Positions 52,818-62,148 are shown, numbered from the stretch's first letter. The stretch is 64,000 nucleotides of DNA from Algibacter sp045066735 (GCF_045066735.1 NZ_JBISHH010000025.1:558001-622000); one strand, 5' to 3'. Translations and numbers: made by a program. Notes: generated from the sequence alone by a model not told the origin.

Positions 52818-53969
52818 ATGCCACTATTTAATGTATATCCGTTGTACGATGTAACCCCTGTTTCGGGAAAAGGAGTTTATGTTTATGATGAAAATGGGAC
52901 AGAATATTTAGATCTTTACGGCGGTCATGCTGTGATTTCTATAGGCCATGCTCATCCAAGATATGTAAAGGCTATTACTAAACAAGTAGAAGCGCTGGGT
53001 TTTTATTCTAATGCTATTCAAAATCCATTACAAATAAAGTTGGCTAATAGATTAGAGCGATTATCTGGTTGTGCAGATTACCAATTATTTTTATGTAACT
53101 CGGGTGCTGAAGCTAATGAAAATGCATTAAAATTGGCATCCTTCAAAACAGACAAAAAACGTGTTGTTGCCTTTAGTAATGGTTTCCACGGAAGAACTTC
53201 GGCTGCTGTTGCTGCAACCGATAATAAAAATATAATTGCTCCAATTAATGCGCAACAAGCTGTAACTATTTTACCGCTTAATGATATTGAAGGAGTAAAG
53301 AAAGAATTAGAAAAAGGAGATGTTTGCGCCGTTATTGTCGAGTTTATTCAAGGAGTAGGTGGTTTAGATCAGGGAACAGCTGAGTTTTTTGAACAAGTTG
53401 ATATGTTGTGTAAAGCCAATAATACTTTTTTTATTGCTGATGAGGTGCAATCTGGTTATGGACGTTCGGGAAAATTCTTTGCGTTTCAGCATTATAATGT
53501 AACCCCAGATATTATTTCTATCGCGAAAGGTATGGGCAATGGTTTCCCGATTGGAGGTATTTTTATACATCCAAATATTGAAGCTAAATTTGGTATGTTA
53601 GGTACCACTTTTGGAGGTAATCACTTAGCATGTGCAGCAGGTTTATCGGTTTTAAGAGTTATTGAAGAACAGAACTTGATTGATAATGTTAATGAAATGG
53701 CTTGTTACTTTGTGAAATTAGCTAAAACCATTCCGCAAATAAAAAATATAAAAGGTAGAGGTTTAATGCTAGGTTTAGAATTCGATTTTGAAGTTGGCGA
53801 TTTACGCAAAGAGCTAATTTATAAGCATCATATTTTTACCGGTGGAGCAATGAATAAGAATTTGTTAAGAATTTTACCGCCTTTAACGATTAGAAAAGAG
53901 CATATCAATATGTTTTTTGAAGCTTTAGTAGAAGTTTTAAACGAAATTGAAGAAGCTGTTGCCAAGTAA
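52818..53969 (+). CDS. argD: Acyl-ornithine aminotransferase (class III, PLP)
   Basis: Transfers an amino group to N-acyl-glutamate semialdehyde. It has 383 residues with NSGAEANENALKLA, FHGRTSAAVAAT, DEVQSGYGRSGKFFA and the PLP Lys in SIAKGMGNGFPIGG. Class III aminotransferases cannot be assigned to acetyl or succinyl substrate by eye. It is placed directly after proC. Confidence 0.95.
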   Translation: MPLFNVYPLYDVTPVSGKGVYVYDENGTEYLDLYGGHAVISIGHAHPRYVKAITKQVEALGFYSNAIQNPLQIKLANRLERLSGCADYQLFLCNSGAEANENALKLASFKTDKKRVVAFSNGFHGRTSAAVAATDNKNIIAPINAQQAVTILPLNDIEGVKKELEKGDVCAVIVEFIQGVGGLDQGTAEFFEQVDMLCKANNTFFIADEVQSGYGRSGKFFAFQHYNVTPDIISIAKGMGNGFPIGGIFIHPNIEAKFGMLGTTFGGNHLACAAGLSVLRVIEEQNLIDNVNEMACYFVKLAKTIPQIKNIKGRGLMLGLEFDFEVGDLRKELIYKHHIFTGGAMNKNLLRILPPLTIRKEHINMFFEALVEVLNEIEEAVAK

Positions 53970-54082
53970 GGTATAGTGCGTAATAAAAGATGGAGGTTAG
54001 GTTGTTGCGTTAAGCAAGAAATTGATTTAGATTGATCAATTTTTAACAATCAACCCTTAATAGAACAAGAGAATATTATAAA

Positions 54083-55276
54083 ATGAACACCCTATTATCT
54101 ATAGAAACTAGAAATGCTGTTTTATTAAAAATGGCAAAGCTTTTAGAACAAGAGCGACAAGCAATCATTACTATTAATAAAACGGATTTAGAAGCTTATA
54201 AAGGAGACGATATTTCCATGTTTGATAGATTGAAAGTTGACGATTTTAAAGTTGATGAAATGATTAAATCTGTTACCCATTTAGCTTCGCAAGATGATCC
54301 CGTAGGTGTGGAGCGTTTTAGTTTTAAGCATGATAACGGGATGCAGGTTTATAATAAAACGGCATCGTTTGGTACGGTTTTAATTATTTATGAATCGCGT
54401 CCGGATGTTACTGTAGAAGCAGCTGGAATTGCTTTTAAATCTGGTAATAAAATTTTATTAAAAGGCGGAAAGGAATCTTTAAAGTCAAACTTAAAAATTG
54501 TAGAATTATGGCACCAAGCTCTAAAGGAGCAAGGTGCATCAACCGATTGGGTTGAGTATTTACAATTTAACCGTACAGAAACTCAGGCATTTTTAGAAAA
54601 ACCAACACAAAAGGTCGATTTAATTGTACCTCGTGGTGGCGAACGATTAATAGCATTTGTAAAAGAACACGCTACATGTCCGGTAATTATTAGTGGTCGT
54701 GGTAATAATTTTGTTTACGTACACGAAGCAGCTGATTTAGATATTGCCATAGATGTTATTATGAATGGGAAGTCTAAAATTTCTGCTTGTAATGCGGTTG
54801 ATAAAATTTTAATTGACGAAAATCTCGCTGATAAAGATTTATTTGTTTCTCGATTAATTACAAAATTAAAAGATGCCAATATTGAAGTTTTAGGAGATGC
54901 TAGCATTTCTAAAAACCACGGTGTAGAAGCGATTGCTTCCGAAGATATTTGGTATAAAGAATTTTTAGATTATAAAATACTTATAGGCGAAATAGCATCT
55001 AACCAAGATACTATTGCCATGATTAATAAATATTCAGGTGGACATTCTTCCGTTATTGTTACTACAAATAATGACGAAGCTAAAATGTTTATGGAAAACG
55101 TAGATACAGCGGCGGTTTATCATAATGCATCCACACGTTTTACGGATGGTGGGCAATTAGGTTTAGGTGGTGAATTGGCTATCAGTACAGATAAATTACA
55201 CCAACGCGGACCAATTGGTTTGCAGCATTTAGTTACAAATAAATGGTATGTTCATGGTAACGGACAAACAAGATAG
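54083..55276 (+). CDS. proA: Glutamate-5-semialdehyde dehydrogenase (gamma-glutamyl phosphate reductase)
   Basis: Second step of proline synthesis. It has 397 residues with IYESRPDVTVEAAGIAFKSGN (about 111-131), LIVPRGGERLI, the catalytic Cys in KISACNAVDKIL and the C-terminal GLGGELAISTDKLHQRGPIGL. It ends one base before the chosen start of proB, so the pair is translationally coupled. Confidence 0.96.
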   Translation: MNTLLSIETRNAVLLKMAKLLEQERQAIITINKTDLEAYKGDDISMFDRLKVDDFKVDEMIKSVTHLASQDDPVGVERFSFKHDNGMQVYNKTASFGTVLIIYESRPDVTVEAAGIAFKSGNKILLKGGKESLKSNLKIVELWHQALKEQGASTDWVEYLQFNRTETQAFLEKPTQKVDLIVPRGGERLIAFVKEHATCPVIISGRGNNFVYVHEAADLDIAIDVIMNGKSKISACNAVDKILIDENLADKDLFVSRLITKLKDANIEVLGDASISKNHGVEAIASEDIWYKEFLDYKILIGEIASNQDTIAMINKYSGGHSSVIVTTNNDEAKMFMENVDTAAVYHNASTRFTDGGQLGLGGELAISTDKLHQRGPIGLQHLVTNKWYVHGNGQTR

Positions 55277-55277
55277 C

Positions 55278-56042
55278 ATGCAGAAAAAGAAACGAATTTT
55301 ATTAAAAATAGGGTCTAATACACTTACCAAAGAGACTAACAATATTTCCCGTGGTAAAATTGAAGATGTTGCCAATCAAATAGCAAAACTTCAAGATACT
55401 TGCGAGTTTATAATTGTAAGTTCTGGCGCAATAGCTGTGGCAAAGCAGTTTGTAAAGTTAGAAAGCAAGCAGGAAGATGTTTTTGTTAAGCAAGCCTTGG
55501 CATCCATTGGTCAACCGCATTTAATTCGTATTTATCAAGAAATTTTCAGAGAGTATGGTTTATTAACATCACAATGTTTATTATCATATTCCGATTTTGA
55601 AAAACAGGAAAGTAAAACCAATATTGTTAATACTATAAATGTTCTAGTACAAAACAATTACATTCCTATAATCAATGAAAATGATACAGTCGCTACAGAC
55701 GAAATAAAATTTGGCGATAATGATAAATTAGCAGCCTTAACAGCATCACTTTTGGAGGTAGACTTACTTGTAATAGCAACCAATACTAATGGTATTTATA
55801 CAAAGGAATCTATTGAAAAAGGAATACCTGAAACTATTGCTGAGGTTAACGATTTTGATGAGTTAAGGGCACAAGTTGTTAATTCTAAATCTTCTCACGG
55901 AAGTGGAGGTATGGAATCTAAAATAGAGGCAGCAGCTGTTACACGAAAAGCGAATATAGAAACTTGGATTGTAAACGGTTTGGAAGATAATTTCATAACC
56001 GATGCTTTTGAAAATAAAGTGTCGTTCACCAAAATTAAATAG
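55278..56042 (+). CDS. proB: Glutamate 5-kinase, short form without PUA domain
   Basis: First step of proline synthesis. It has 254 residues of the amino acid kinase fold: LLKIGSNTLTKE, SSGAIAVAKQFV, NENDTVATDEIKFGDNDKLAALTA and GSGGMESKIEAAAV. The C-terminal PUA domain of the E. coli enzyme is absent, as is common in this group. The ATG at 55278 directly after the proA stop is preferred over an in-frame ATG at 55248 inside proA. Confidence 0.94.
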   Translation: MQKKKRILLKIGSNTLTKETNNISRGKIEDVANQIAKLQDTCEFIIVSSGAIAVAKQFVKLESKQEDVFVKQALASIGQPHLIRIYQEIFREYGLLTSQCLLSYSDFEKQESKTNIVNTINVLVQNNYIPIINENDTVATDEIKFGDNDKLAALTASLLEVDLLVIATNTNGIYTKESIEKGIPETIAEVNDFDELRAQVVNSKSSHGSGGMESKIEAAAVTRKANIETWIVNGLEDNFITDAFENKVSFTKIK

Positions 56043-56099
56043 TGAAAGTTTTTAGGCGAATGTAGCCTGAAATAAATAGTTAAAGTACAAGACTTTTTT

Positions 56100-56114
56100 A
56101 GGTTTCTGAAACCT
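56100..56114 (+). repeat. Palindrome before argF'
   Basis: AGGTTTC-T-GAAACCT, 7-bp arms around one base, in the 99-base spacer between proB and argF'. It resembles a short intergenic palindrome; function unknown. Confidence 0.5.
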
Positions 56115-56141
56115 TGAAAGTTTAAAAATAAGTTTAAAAAA

Positions 56142-57080
56142 ATGAAACATTACACATCCATAAACGATATCGACAACATCCATACCTGGATTGAAGAAGC
56201 GAAGGCCTTAAAAGAAAAACCGTTGCAAGACATTGAACTAGGAAAAAATAAAACCTTAGGTTTATTATTCTTTAATTCTAGTTTACGTACGCGTTTAAGC
56301 ACACAAAAAGCGGCTTTAAACTTAGGAATGAACCCTATTGTAATGAATGTTTCTGGCGATGCTTGGGGAATTGAGTTTGGAGATGGCACTGTAATGAATG
56401 GTAATACAGCCGAACACATCAAAGAAGCTGCTGCTGTGATATCTCAATACTGCGATATTATTGCAGTTCGTGCATTTCCGAGTTTAACAGATAGAGAGTT
56501 GGATGAAAGTGAGCATGTTTTAGAGTCCTTTAAAAAGTTTGCATCAGTTCCTGTCATTAGTATGGAAAGCGCTACAGGTCATCCACTGCAAGGTTTAACC
56601 GATGCCATTACTATTGTAGAACACGCTAAGGTATCTAAACCAAAAGTGGTATTAAGTTGGGCGCCACACATTAAGGCGTTACCACATGCGGTTGCAAATA
56701 GTTTTACACAAGCCATGAGAAAAATGGATGTGGAGTTTGTAATAGCTAACCCAGAAGGTTATAATTTAAACCCGGAAATTACTGGCGATACGCGAATTTA
56801 TCACAATCAAGAAGAAGCTTTTAAGGATGCCGATTTTGTTTATACAAAAAACTGGAGTTCTTATGAAGATTATGGTCTAGTTGATAATGTTGACCCTGAA
56901 TGGATGATTACTAAAGATAAAATAGGTGATGCTAAATTTATGCACTGTTTGCCTGTGAGACGAAACTTGGTTGTGGAAGATGCAGTTTTGGATAGTGATA
57001 GTTCTCTGGTTATTCAACAATCAAATAATAGAACATTTGCAGCGCAATTGGTTTTAAAGAAGATTTTAGAAAATTTATAA
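56142..57080 (+). CDS. argF': N-acyl-ornithine carbamoyltransferase, probably N-succinylornithine type
   Basis: A 312-residue transcarbamylase. The carbamoyl-phosphate loop is FFNSSLRTRLSTQKAA (residues 43-58), and HCLPVRRN and the end NNRTFAAQLVLKKIL match the acyl-ornithine branch (SOTCase/AOTCase) rather than ordinary ornithine transcarbamylase. The family's known specificity residue is Pro90 in the B. fragilis succinyl enzyme and Glu92 in the Xanthomonas acetyl enzyme. Here the aligned position (NTAEH) is Ala90, without the acidic side chain of the acetyl type. A succinyl substrate is therefore more likely. It abuts argB. Confidence 0.92.
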   Translation: MKHYTSINDIDNIHTWIEEAKALKEKPLQDIELGKNKTLGLLFFNSSLRTRLSTQKAALNLGMNPIVMNVSGDAWGIEFGDGTVMNGNTAEHIKEAAAVISQYCDIIAVRAFPSLTDRELDESEHVLESFKKFASVPVISMESATGHPLQGLTDAITIVEHAKVSKPKVVLSWAPHIKALPHAVANSFTQAMRKMDVEFVIANPEGYNLNPEITGDTRIYHNQEEAFKDADFVYTKNWSSYEDYGLVDNVDPEWMITKDKIGDAKFMHCLPVRRNLVVEDAVLDSDSSLVIQQSNNRTFAAQLVLKKILENL

Positions 57081-57860
57081 ATGAAAGAAAAATTATCGAT
57101 CATAAAAATAGGAGGAAACATCATTGAAGATGAAACTTCCTTAAATGCTTTTCTAAAGTTATTTTCTAATTTAGAAGGTAAAAAAATTTTAGTGCATGGT
57201 GGCGGAAAACGTGCCACACATGTTGCATCAAAATTAGGCATTCAATCTCAGATGGTAAATGGCAGGCGTATTACCGATGCCAAAACTTTAGAGGTTATTA
57301 CCATGGTTTATGGTGGGTTGGTTAATAAAAATGTAGTGGCTAAACTTCAAGCTTTAAACATTGATGCGATTGGGTTAACAGGTGCAGATATTAATAGTAT
57401 CCAATCCGTTAAACGCCCTGTGAAAGATGTAGATTTTGGTTTTGTTGGCGATGTTGAAAAGGTTGCTCACAAATCTATAGATAAATTAATTCAAGCCGAT
57501 TTCACACCTGTTTTTTGTGCCATTACTCACGATGGTAAAGGGCAACTACTAAATACAAACGCCGATACCATAACGTCGCAAGTCGCTATTGGCATGAGTA
57601 AACTATACGAGACTTCTATTTATTATTGTTTTGAATTAAATGGGGTTTTAGAAGATATTAATGATAAAAACTCTGTTGTAAAACATATCGACACTAACTT
57701 GTATAAAGATTTGTTAGAAAAAGGCATTATTGCCGATGGTATGTTACCTAAATTAGAAAATTGTTTTGCGGCCTTAAATAATGGAGTGAGCGCTATAAAC
57801 ATGGGGAATACGGAAATGTTAACCCAAGAAAATGATAATTTTACAAAAATAACTTTATAA
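57081..57860 (+). CDS. argB: N-acyl-glutamate kinase
   Basis: Phosphorylates the gamma-carboxyl of N-acyl-glutamate. It has 259 residues of the amino acid kinase fold with IIKIGGNIIED (residues 7-17), LVHGGGKRATHVASKLG, the binding block NGRRITDAKTLEVI and LNTNADTITSQVAIGM. It starts on the base after the argF' stop and ends one base before argE; strongly coupled. Confidence 0.95.
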   Translation: MKEKLSIIKIGGNIIEDETSLNAFLKLFSNLEGKKILVHGGGKRATHVASKLGIQSQMVNGRRITDAKTLEVITMVYGGLVNKNVVAKLQALNIDAIGLTGADINSIQSVKRPVKDVDFGFVGDVEKVAHKSIDKLIQADFTPVFCAITHDGKGQLLNTNADTITSQVAIGMSKLYETSIYYCFELNGVLEDINDKNSVVKHIDTNLYKDLLEKGIIADGMLPKLENCFAALNNGVSAINMGNTEMLTQENDNFTKITL

Positions 57861-57861
57861 A

Positions 57862-58932
57862 ATGACGCAGCAAGATTTAACAAATGATGCCATTTCACTT
57901 TTAAAAAAGCTGATAGAAACACAATCGTTTTCTTCGGAAGAAGATCCAACGGCATTACTTATAGAAGATTGGTTTAAGCGTTATAATATTGAATTTACAC
58001 GCACTCAAAATAATGTTTGGGCATTAAACAAGCATTTTGATGATAGTAAGCCAACTTTACTTTTAAACTCGCATCACGATACCGTAAAACCAAATTCGGC
58101 ATATACCAAAGATCCTTTTAAGGCTATTGTAGAAGATGGAAAGTTATATGGTTTAGGTAGTAACGATGCTGGAGGTTGCTTGGTATCTTTAATTGCGACG
58201 TTTACACATTTTTACAATCATGACAATTTAAAATATAATTTGGTTATAGTTGCTTCCGCAGAAGAAGAAAGTAGCGGGCCAAATGGCTTAAATAGTATGT
58301 TGGCTGTAATACCGCACGTTGATGTGGCTATTGTAGGCGAACCAACTTTAATGAATTTAGCTGTGGCAGAAAAAGGCCTTGTAGTTTTCGATGCCGTTGT
58401 AGCCGGAACACCAAGTCACGCGGCACATCCAAACAATAATAACTCTATTTATAATACGATAGAAGTGTTACAGTGGTTTAAAGATTTTAAGTTCGAAAAA
58501 GGATCTAAAGCTTTAGGAGACGTAAAGTTAACAGTGACACAAATTAATGCAGGTTCGCAACATAACGTTGTTCCTGGCCATGTGGATTTAGTGATAGATG
58601 TTCGTGTAAACGATGCTTATAGTAATGCTGAAATCGCTGAGGTTTTGCAAGAAAAAGCACCGTGTACAAGTATTACACCGCGTAGTTTGCGATTAAATTC
58701 GTCGTGTATCCCAATGGAACACGATTTGGTAAAAGCGGGTATTACTATGGGAAGAGAAACTTATGGTTCACCAACCTTGTCAGATCAAGCAGCATTGAGT
58801 TGTCCGTCTTTAAAATTAGGGCCAGGAGATAGCACACGTTCACATTCAGCAGATGAGTTTATTTATTTGCATGAAATAGAAGAAGGTGTCGATTTATATA
58901 TTAAATTATTAGATAAGGTTATTATAAATTAA
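57862..58932 (+). CDS. argE: M20 family N-acyl-ornithine/citrulline deacylase
   Basis: A 356-residue zinc-dependent amidohydrolase. Metal ligands appear in NSHHDTVKP (His and Asp), SNDAGG, AEEESSGPNG (Glu-Glu pair) and GDSTRSHSADEF (His). Because the transcarbamylase in this operon works on acyl-ornithine, this enzyme should deacylate N-acyl-citrulline. The family also holds DapE; the operon context decides for the arginine role. Confidence 0.9.
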   Translation: MTQQDLTNDAISLLKKLIETQSFSSEEDPTALLIEDWFKRYNIEFTRTQNNVWALNKHFDDSKPTLLLNSHHDTVKPNSAYTKDPFKAIVEDGKLYGLGSNDAGGCLVSLIATFTHFYNHDNLKYNLVIVASAEEESSGPNGLNSMLAVIPHVDVAIVGEPTLMNLAVAEKGLVVFDAVVAGTPSHAAHPNNNNSIYNTIEVLQWFKDFKFEKGSKALGDVKLTVTQINAGSQHNVVPGHVDLVIDVRVNDAYSNAEIAEVLQEKAPCTSITPRSLRLNSSCIPMEHDLVKAGITMGRETYGSPTLSDQAALSCPSLKLGPGDSTRSHSADEFIYLHEIEEGVDLYIKLLDKVIIN

Positions 58933-58973
58933 GAAACGGAAAGTAGATTTTTCTTCTTTCTATAAACAATAGA

Positions 58974-58991
58974 TTTTCGCTTTCGCGGAAA
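58974..58991 (+). repeat. Short hairpin before argH
   Basis: TTTTCGC-TTTC-GCGGAAA can fold as TTT-CGC / GCG-AAA with one bulge, followed by CAGAAAAA, 19 bases before the argH ATG. Similar in form and flank to the element before proC. Confidence 0.45.
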
Positions 58992-59009
58992 CAGAAAAAA
59001 AGTATTAAG

Positions 59010-60284
59010 ATGAAGTTGTGGGACAAAGGTATTTCAATAGATAAAAAAATAGAACAATTTACTGTAGGAAATGATAGAGAAATTGATATTCATATAGCAA
59101 AGTACGATGTAATTGCATCCCGTGCACATGCTAAAATGCTTCAAAAAATCGGAATTATCTCTGTTGAGGAGTTAGTCGATTTATTACGTGGTTTAAAAGG
59201 ATTAGAAGCTCAAATTGCCGATGGAACTTTTGTTATCGACGCGCAGTTTGAAGATGTACACTCTAAAATTGAATTCGAACTTACCAAATCTTTAGGTGAA
59301 GTTGGAAAAAAAATACATACGGCACGTTCTAGAAACGATCAAGTTTTAGTGGCTTGCCATCTATACTATAAAGATAATTTGAGTGTTATAAAAGATAAAA
59401 CTAAAACACTTTTTAATACACTTTTAGACTTAGCTGATACTTATAAAGATAAGGTTTTACCTGGCTATACGCACTTACAAGTAGCTATGCCATCATCTTT
59501 TGGGTTGTGGTTTTCTGCATACGCAGAATTAATGATAGACGACGTGTTTCTATTAGATGCTGCTATAAAAACGGTAGATCAAAATCCGTTAGGTTCGGCT
59601 GCAGGTTACGGAAGTTCTTTTCCTATCGATAGAGAATTAACTACTAAAGAAATGGGTTTTGCAACACTTAAATACAATGTGGTTGCAGCACAAATGGGAC
59701 GTGGTAAAAACGAACGAACTATTGCTATGGCTTTAGGAAGTTTGTGTAATACACTGTCTCGTTTTGCAATGGACACCTGTTTATATATGAGTCAGAATTT
59801 TGGATTTGTTTCTTTTCCAGACGAATTAACAACGGGAAGTAGCATTATGCCACACAAGAAAAACCCAGATGTTTTCGAGTTAATTAGAGGTAAGTGTAAT
59901 AAAATACAGGCCTTACAAGGTGAAATGGTTTTAATAACCAATAATTTACCAAGTGGATACCACAGAGATTACCAATTATTGAAAGAAAACATGATTGCTG
60001 CTTTCGAAGAATTAAAAGATATCTTGGATATTTTTAACTATTCTATTCAGCAAATTATAGTGAAAGACGTTGATGTAAATAGCGATTTATATAAATACCT
60101 TTTCACAGTTGATAATATAAATACTTTGGTTGTAGAAGGACAAAGTTTTAGAGAGGCATACCAAAAAATTGGCGGACAGGTGCAAGATGGTACTTACGTC
60201 CCTGATACCTCTAAAAAGCACACACATGCCGGAAGTATCCATAATTTATGTTTAGATAAAATTCGTGCTAAGTTCCCTGTTTAA
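59010..60284 (+). CDS. argH: Argininosuccinate lyase
   Basis: Splits argininosuccinate into arginine and fumarate. It has 424 residues with HTARSRNDQVLVACHLY, the fumarase-family signature GSSIMPHKKNPDVFEL (catalytic Ser loop) and LPGYTHLQVAMPSSFG. It ends the arginine/proline operon. Confidence 0.96.
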   Translation: MKLWDKGISIDKKIEQFTVGNDREIDIHIAKYDVIASRAHAKMLQKIGIISVEELVDLLRGLKGLEAQIADGTFVIDAQFEDVHSKIEFELTKSLGEVGKKIHTARSRNDQVLVACHLYYKDNLSVIKDKTKTLFNTLLDLADTYKDKVLPGYTHLQVAMPSSFGLWFSAYAELMIDDVFLLDAAIKTVDQNPLGSAAGYGSSFPIDRELTTKEMGFATLKYNVVAAQMGRGKNERTIAMALGSLCNTLSRFAMDTCLYMSQNFGFVSFPDELTTGSSIMPHKKNPDVFELIRGKCNKIQALQGEMVLITNNLPSGYHRDYQLLKENMIAAFEELKDILDIFNYSIQQIIVKDVDVNSDLYKYLFTVDNINTLVVEGQSFREAYQKIGGQVQDGTYVPDTSKKHTHAGSIHNLCLDKIRAKFPV

Positions 60285-60339
60285 TTTTAGTTCAAACAGA
60301 TTTTGCTGTTGTTTATAGTTTATATAACTTTTGAAAATA

Positions 60340-60882
60340 ATGTTTAGAACAGTTGTTTTATTATTTATATTTTTCACACAAATAACCTTTTCACAAGAAA
60401 ATGGTAACTGGAATAAAGCATCAGTATTTACTAAAACAGATACTATTCAGGGATTTGTTAAAACTAAAAGTATTTCTTTTGATAGTGTTAAATTCAAGAA
60501 AAGTATGGATGATTCTACGGAGCATTTAACACCTGATTTAATTGAAGGATATAAGGTTGAAGAAGAACTTTATCTAAAAAGATTTATAAAAAAAATAGGC
60601 AGTTTCGGTTACTATAAATTTGCTAAATTAATAGATCAAGGTCGGTTTACCTTATTTGAAACTACAGGAGAAAGTTCAAATTCTTTCAAAAGCTCTATTT
60701 TGTTGTTAGATTTTGACAATAAGTTTGTTATGTTGAAGTTTTTTGACTTTGGGAAACTGAAAAACAAGAAAAAAATTGCTCAGAAACTAGGCAATTATGA
60801 GGTATTGCAAAATATAGTTTTAGAAAGAAGATTTGATTATAACAGTTTTGTAGAAGAAATTATAAATCTTAATTCGAAATGA
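60340..60882 (+). CDS. Hypothetical secreted protein
   Basis: A 180-residue protein with a clear signal peptide (MFRTVVLLFIFFTQITFSQ). The mature part is basic and beta-rich, with a long Lys-rich segment near residues 145-160. I do not recognise a domain. I chose ATG at 60340; a TTG at 60331 is in frame but lies in a promoter-like TAACTTTTG. No link to the arginine genes is evident beyond position. Confidence 0.65.
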   Translation: MFRTVVLLFIFFTQITFSQENGNWNKASVFTKTDTIQGFVKTKSISFDSVKFKKSMDDSTEHLTPDLIEGYKVEEELYLKRFIKKIGSFGYYKFAKLIDQGRFTLFETTGESSNSFKSSILLLDFDNKFVMLKFFDFGKLKNKKKIAQKLGNYEVLQNIVLERRFDYNSFVEEIINLNSK

Positions 60883-60990
60883 AGGTTTGCTAATAAAAGT
60901 TAGATTTATTTTGAAGAACTTGTTTTCTTAAAATATTATCCTTGAACACATAACTATATTAATATTGTATCGTAATTTATAATTTTAAAG

Positions 60991-61959
60991 ATGCATAAAA
61001 TTAAAATTGATAAATTTGTTTTATCTATTATTGGTGTTATAATATTAGCTTATTTTTTCCCGCAATGGGGCGTAAGTGAAAGCAAAATTCCTATCGATAC
61101 GATTAGTGCGATAGGAATTTCGCTTATATTCTTTTTTTACGGACTTAAGTTGAGTCCGGCAAAGCTAAAAGCAGGGCTTAAAAACTGGAAGCTACATGTG
61201 CTAGTGCAAAGTGCTACGTTTTTAATTTTCCCGATGTTAGTGCTTGCTTTGCGTCCTTTAATACAAAATGAGGCTCAAGAAACGATATGGTTGGCGTTCT
61301 TTTTTTTAGCGGCGTTACCATCTACGGTATCATCATCTGTGGTTATGGTATCGATAGCGAAAGGTAATATACCTGCTGCTATTTTTAATGCAAGTATTTC
61401 GGGTATTATAGGTGTTGCGCTAACGCCACTCTGGATGGGGCTTTTTGTTAATGATGCTCAAACCGATTTTGACTTTACGTCTATTTACATAAAGCTTATT
61501 ATTCAAATTATTTTCCCTGTTATTTTAGGGCTTGGGTTGCAACGCTACTTTGGGGCTTTTGTTCAAAAACATAACGCTAAGCTTACGCTTTTTGATAAAT
61601 CTGTTATTTTACTTATTATTTACAAGAGTTTTGCTGAATCCTTTAAAGGAAACATATTTAGTTCGGTATCGGTAGTCGATTTAATCTTGCTTTTTGTGGC
61701 CGTGTTGGTGTTGTTTTTTATTGTTTTTGTTTTGATTGGCTTCTTGTCTAGAAAAATGAATTTTAATAGAGAAGATCAAATTACAGCGCAATTTTGCGGC
61801 ACCAAGAAGTCTTTAGTGCATGGTACGGTGTTTTCTAAAATTATATTTGGGAATATGGCTTCTATTGGTATTGTTTTATTGCCTTTAATGCTGTTTCATG
61901 CGTCGCAAATATTAATTATTACCATAATAGCAACACGATTGTCTAAACGGGAAGATTAG
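60991..61959 (+). CDS. Bile acid:sodium symporter family protein
   Basis: A 322-residue inner-membrane protein with about nine or ten helices. Its length, the FFFYGLKLSPAKLKAGLKNW block and the GTKKSLVHGTVFSKIIFG segment fit the SBF-like (PF13593, YfeH-type) branch. Marine bacteria use such proteins for organic anions; the substrate is unknown. It is followed by repeat copy A. Confidence 0.88.
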   Translation: MHKIKIDKFVLSIIGVIILAYFFPQWGVSESKIPIDTISAIGISLIFFFYGLKLSPAKLKAGLKNWKLHVLVQSATFLIFPMLVLALRPLIQNEAQETIWLAFFFLAALPSTVSSSVVMVSIAKGNIPAAIFNASISGIIGVALTPLWMGLFVNDAQTDFDFTSIYIKLIIQIIFPVILGLGLQRYFGAFVQKHNAKLTLFDKSVILLIIYKSFAESFKGNIFSSVSVVDLILLFVAVLVLFFIVFVLIGFLSRKMNFNREDQITAQFCGTKKSLVHGTVFSKIIFGNMASIGIVLLPLMLFHASQILIITIIATRLSKRED

Positions 61960-62049
61960 GGGTTTATACCGTATATTCTGTTTTGAAAGTGTAAATCTCT
62001 ACAAAGAAACAATTACTTAATACTTGCTCTATAGCCTTAGCGGATACTT

Positions 62050-62148
62050 GCGTTAGGGATTGCAGCATTGTTGGAGCTCTTTTTGTGTTGTTGCACCTAT
62101 TGCAACACAAAAAAGCGACTGCGGAAAGCCCGACCCTTTGGTAACGCC
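62050..62148 (+). repeat. Dispersed structured repeat, copy A
   Basis: Begins GCGTTAGGGATTG and ends GGTAACGCCC plus a run of A. The inner arm is a long helix, TTTTTGTGTTG with CAACACAAAAA, which replaces the GCTCCC-type arm of the other copies. The conserved core GCGGAAAGCCCGACCC is kept. It sits between convergent genes. Confidence 0.87.

Noticed and set aside
54001..54020. TTGCGTTAAGCAAG, like the left end of the dispersed repeat
   Set aside because: Only about nine bases match; there is no core, no matching right end and no arms, so it is not listed as a copy.
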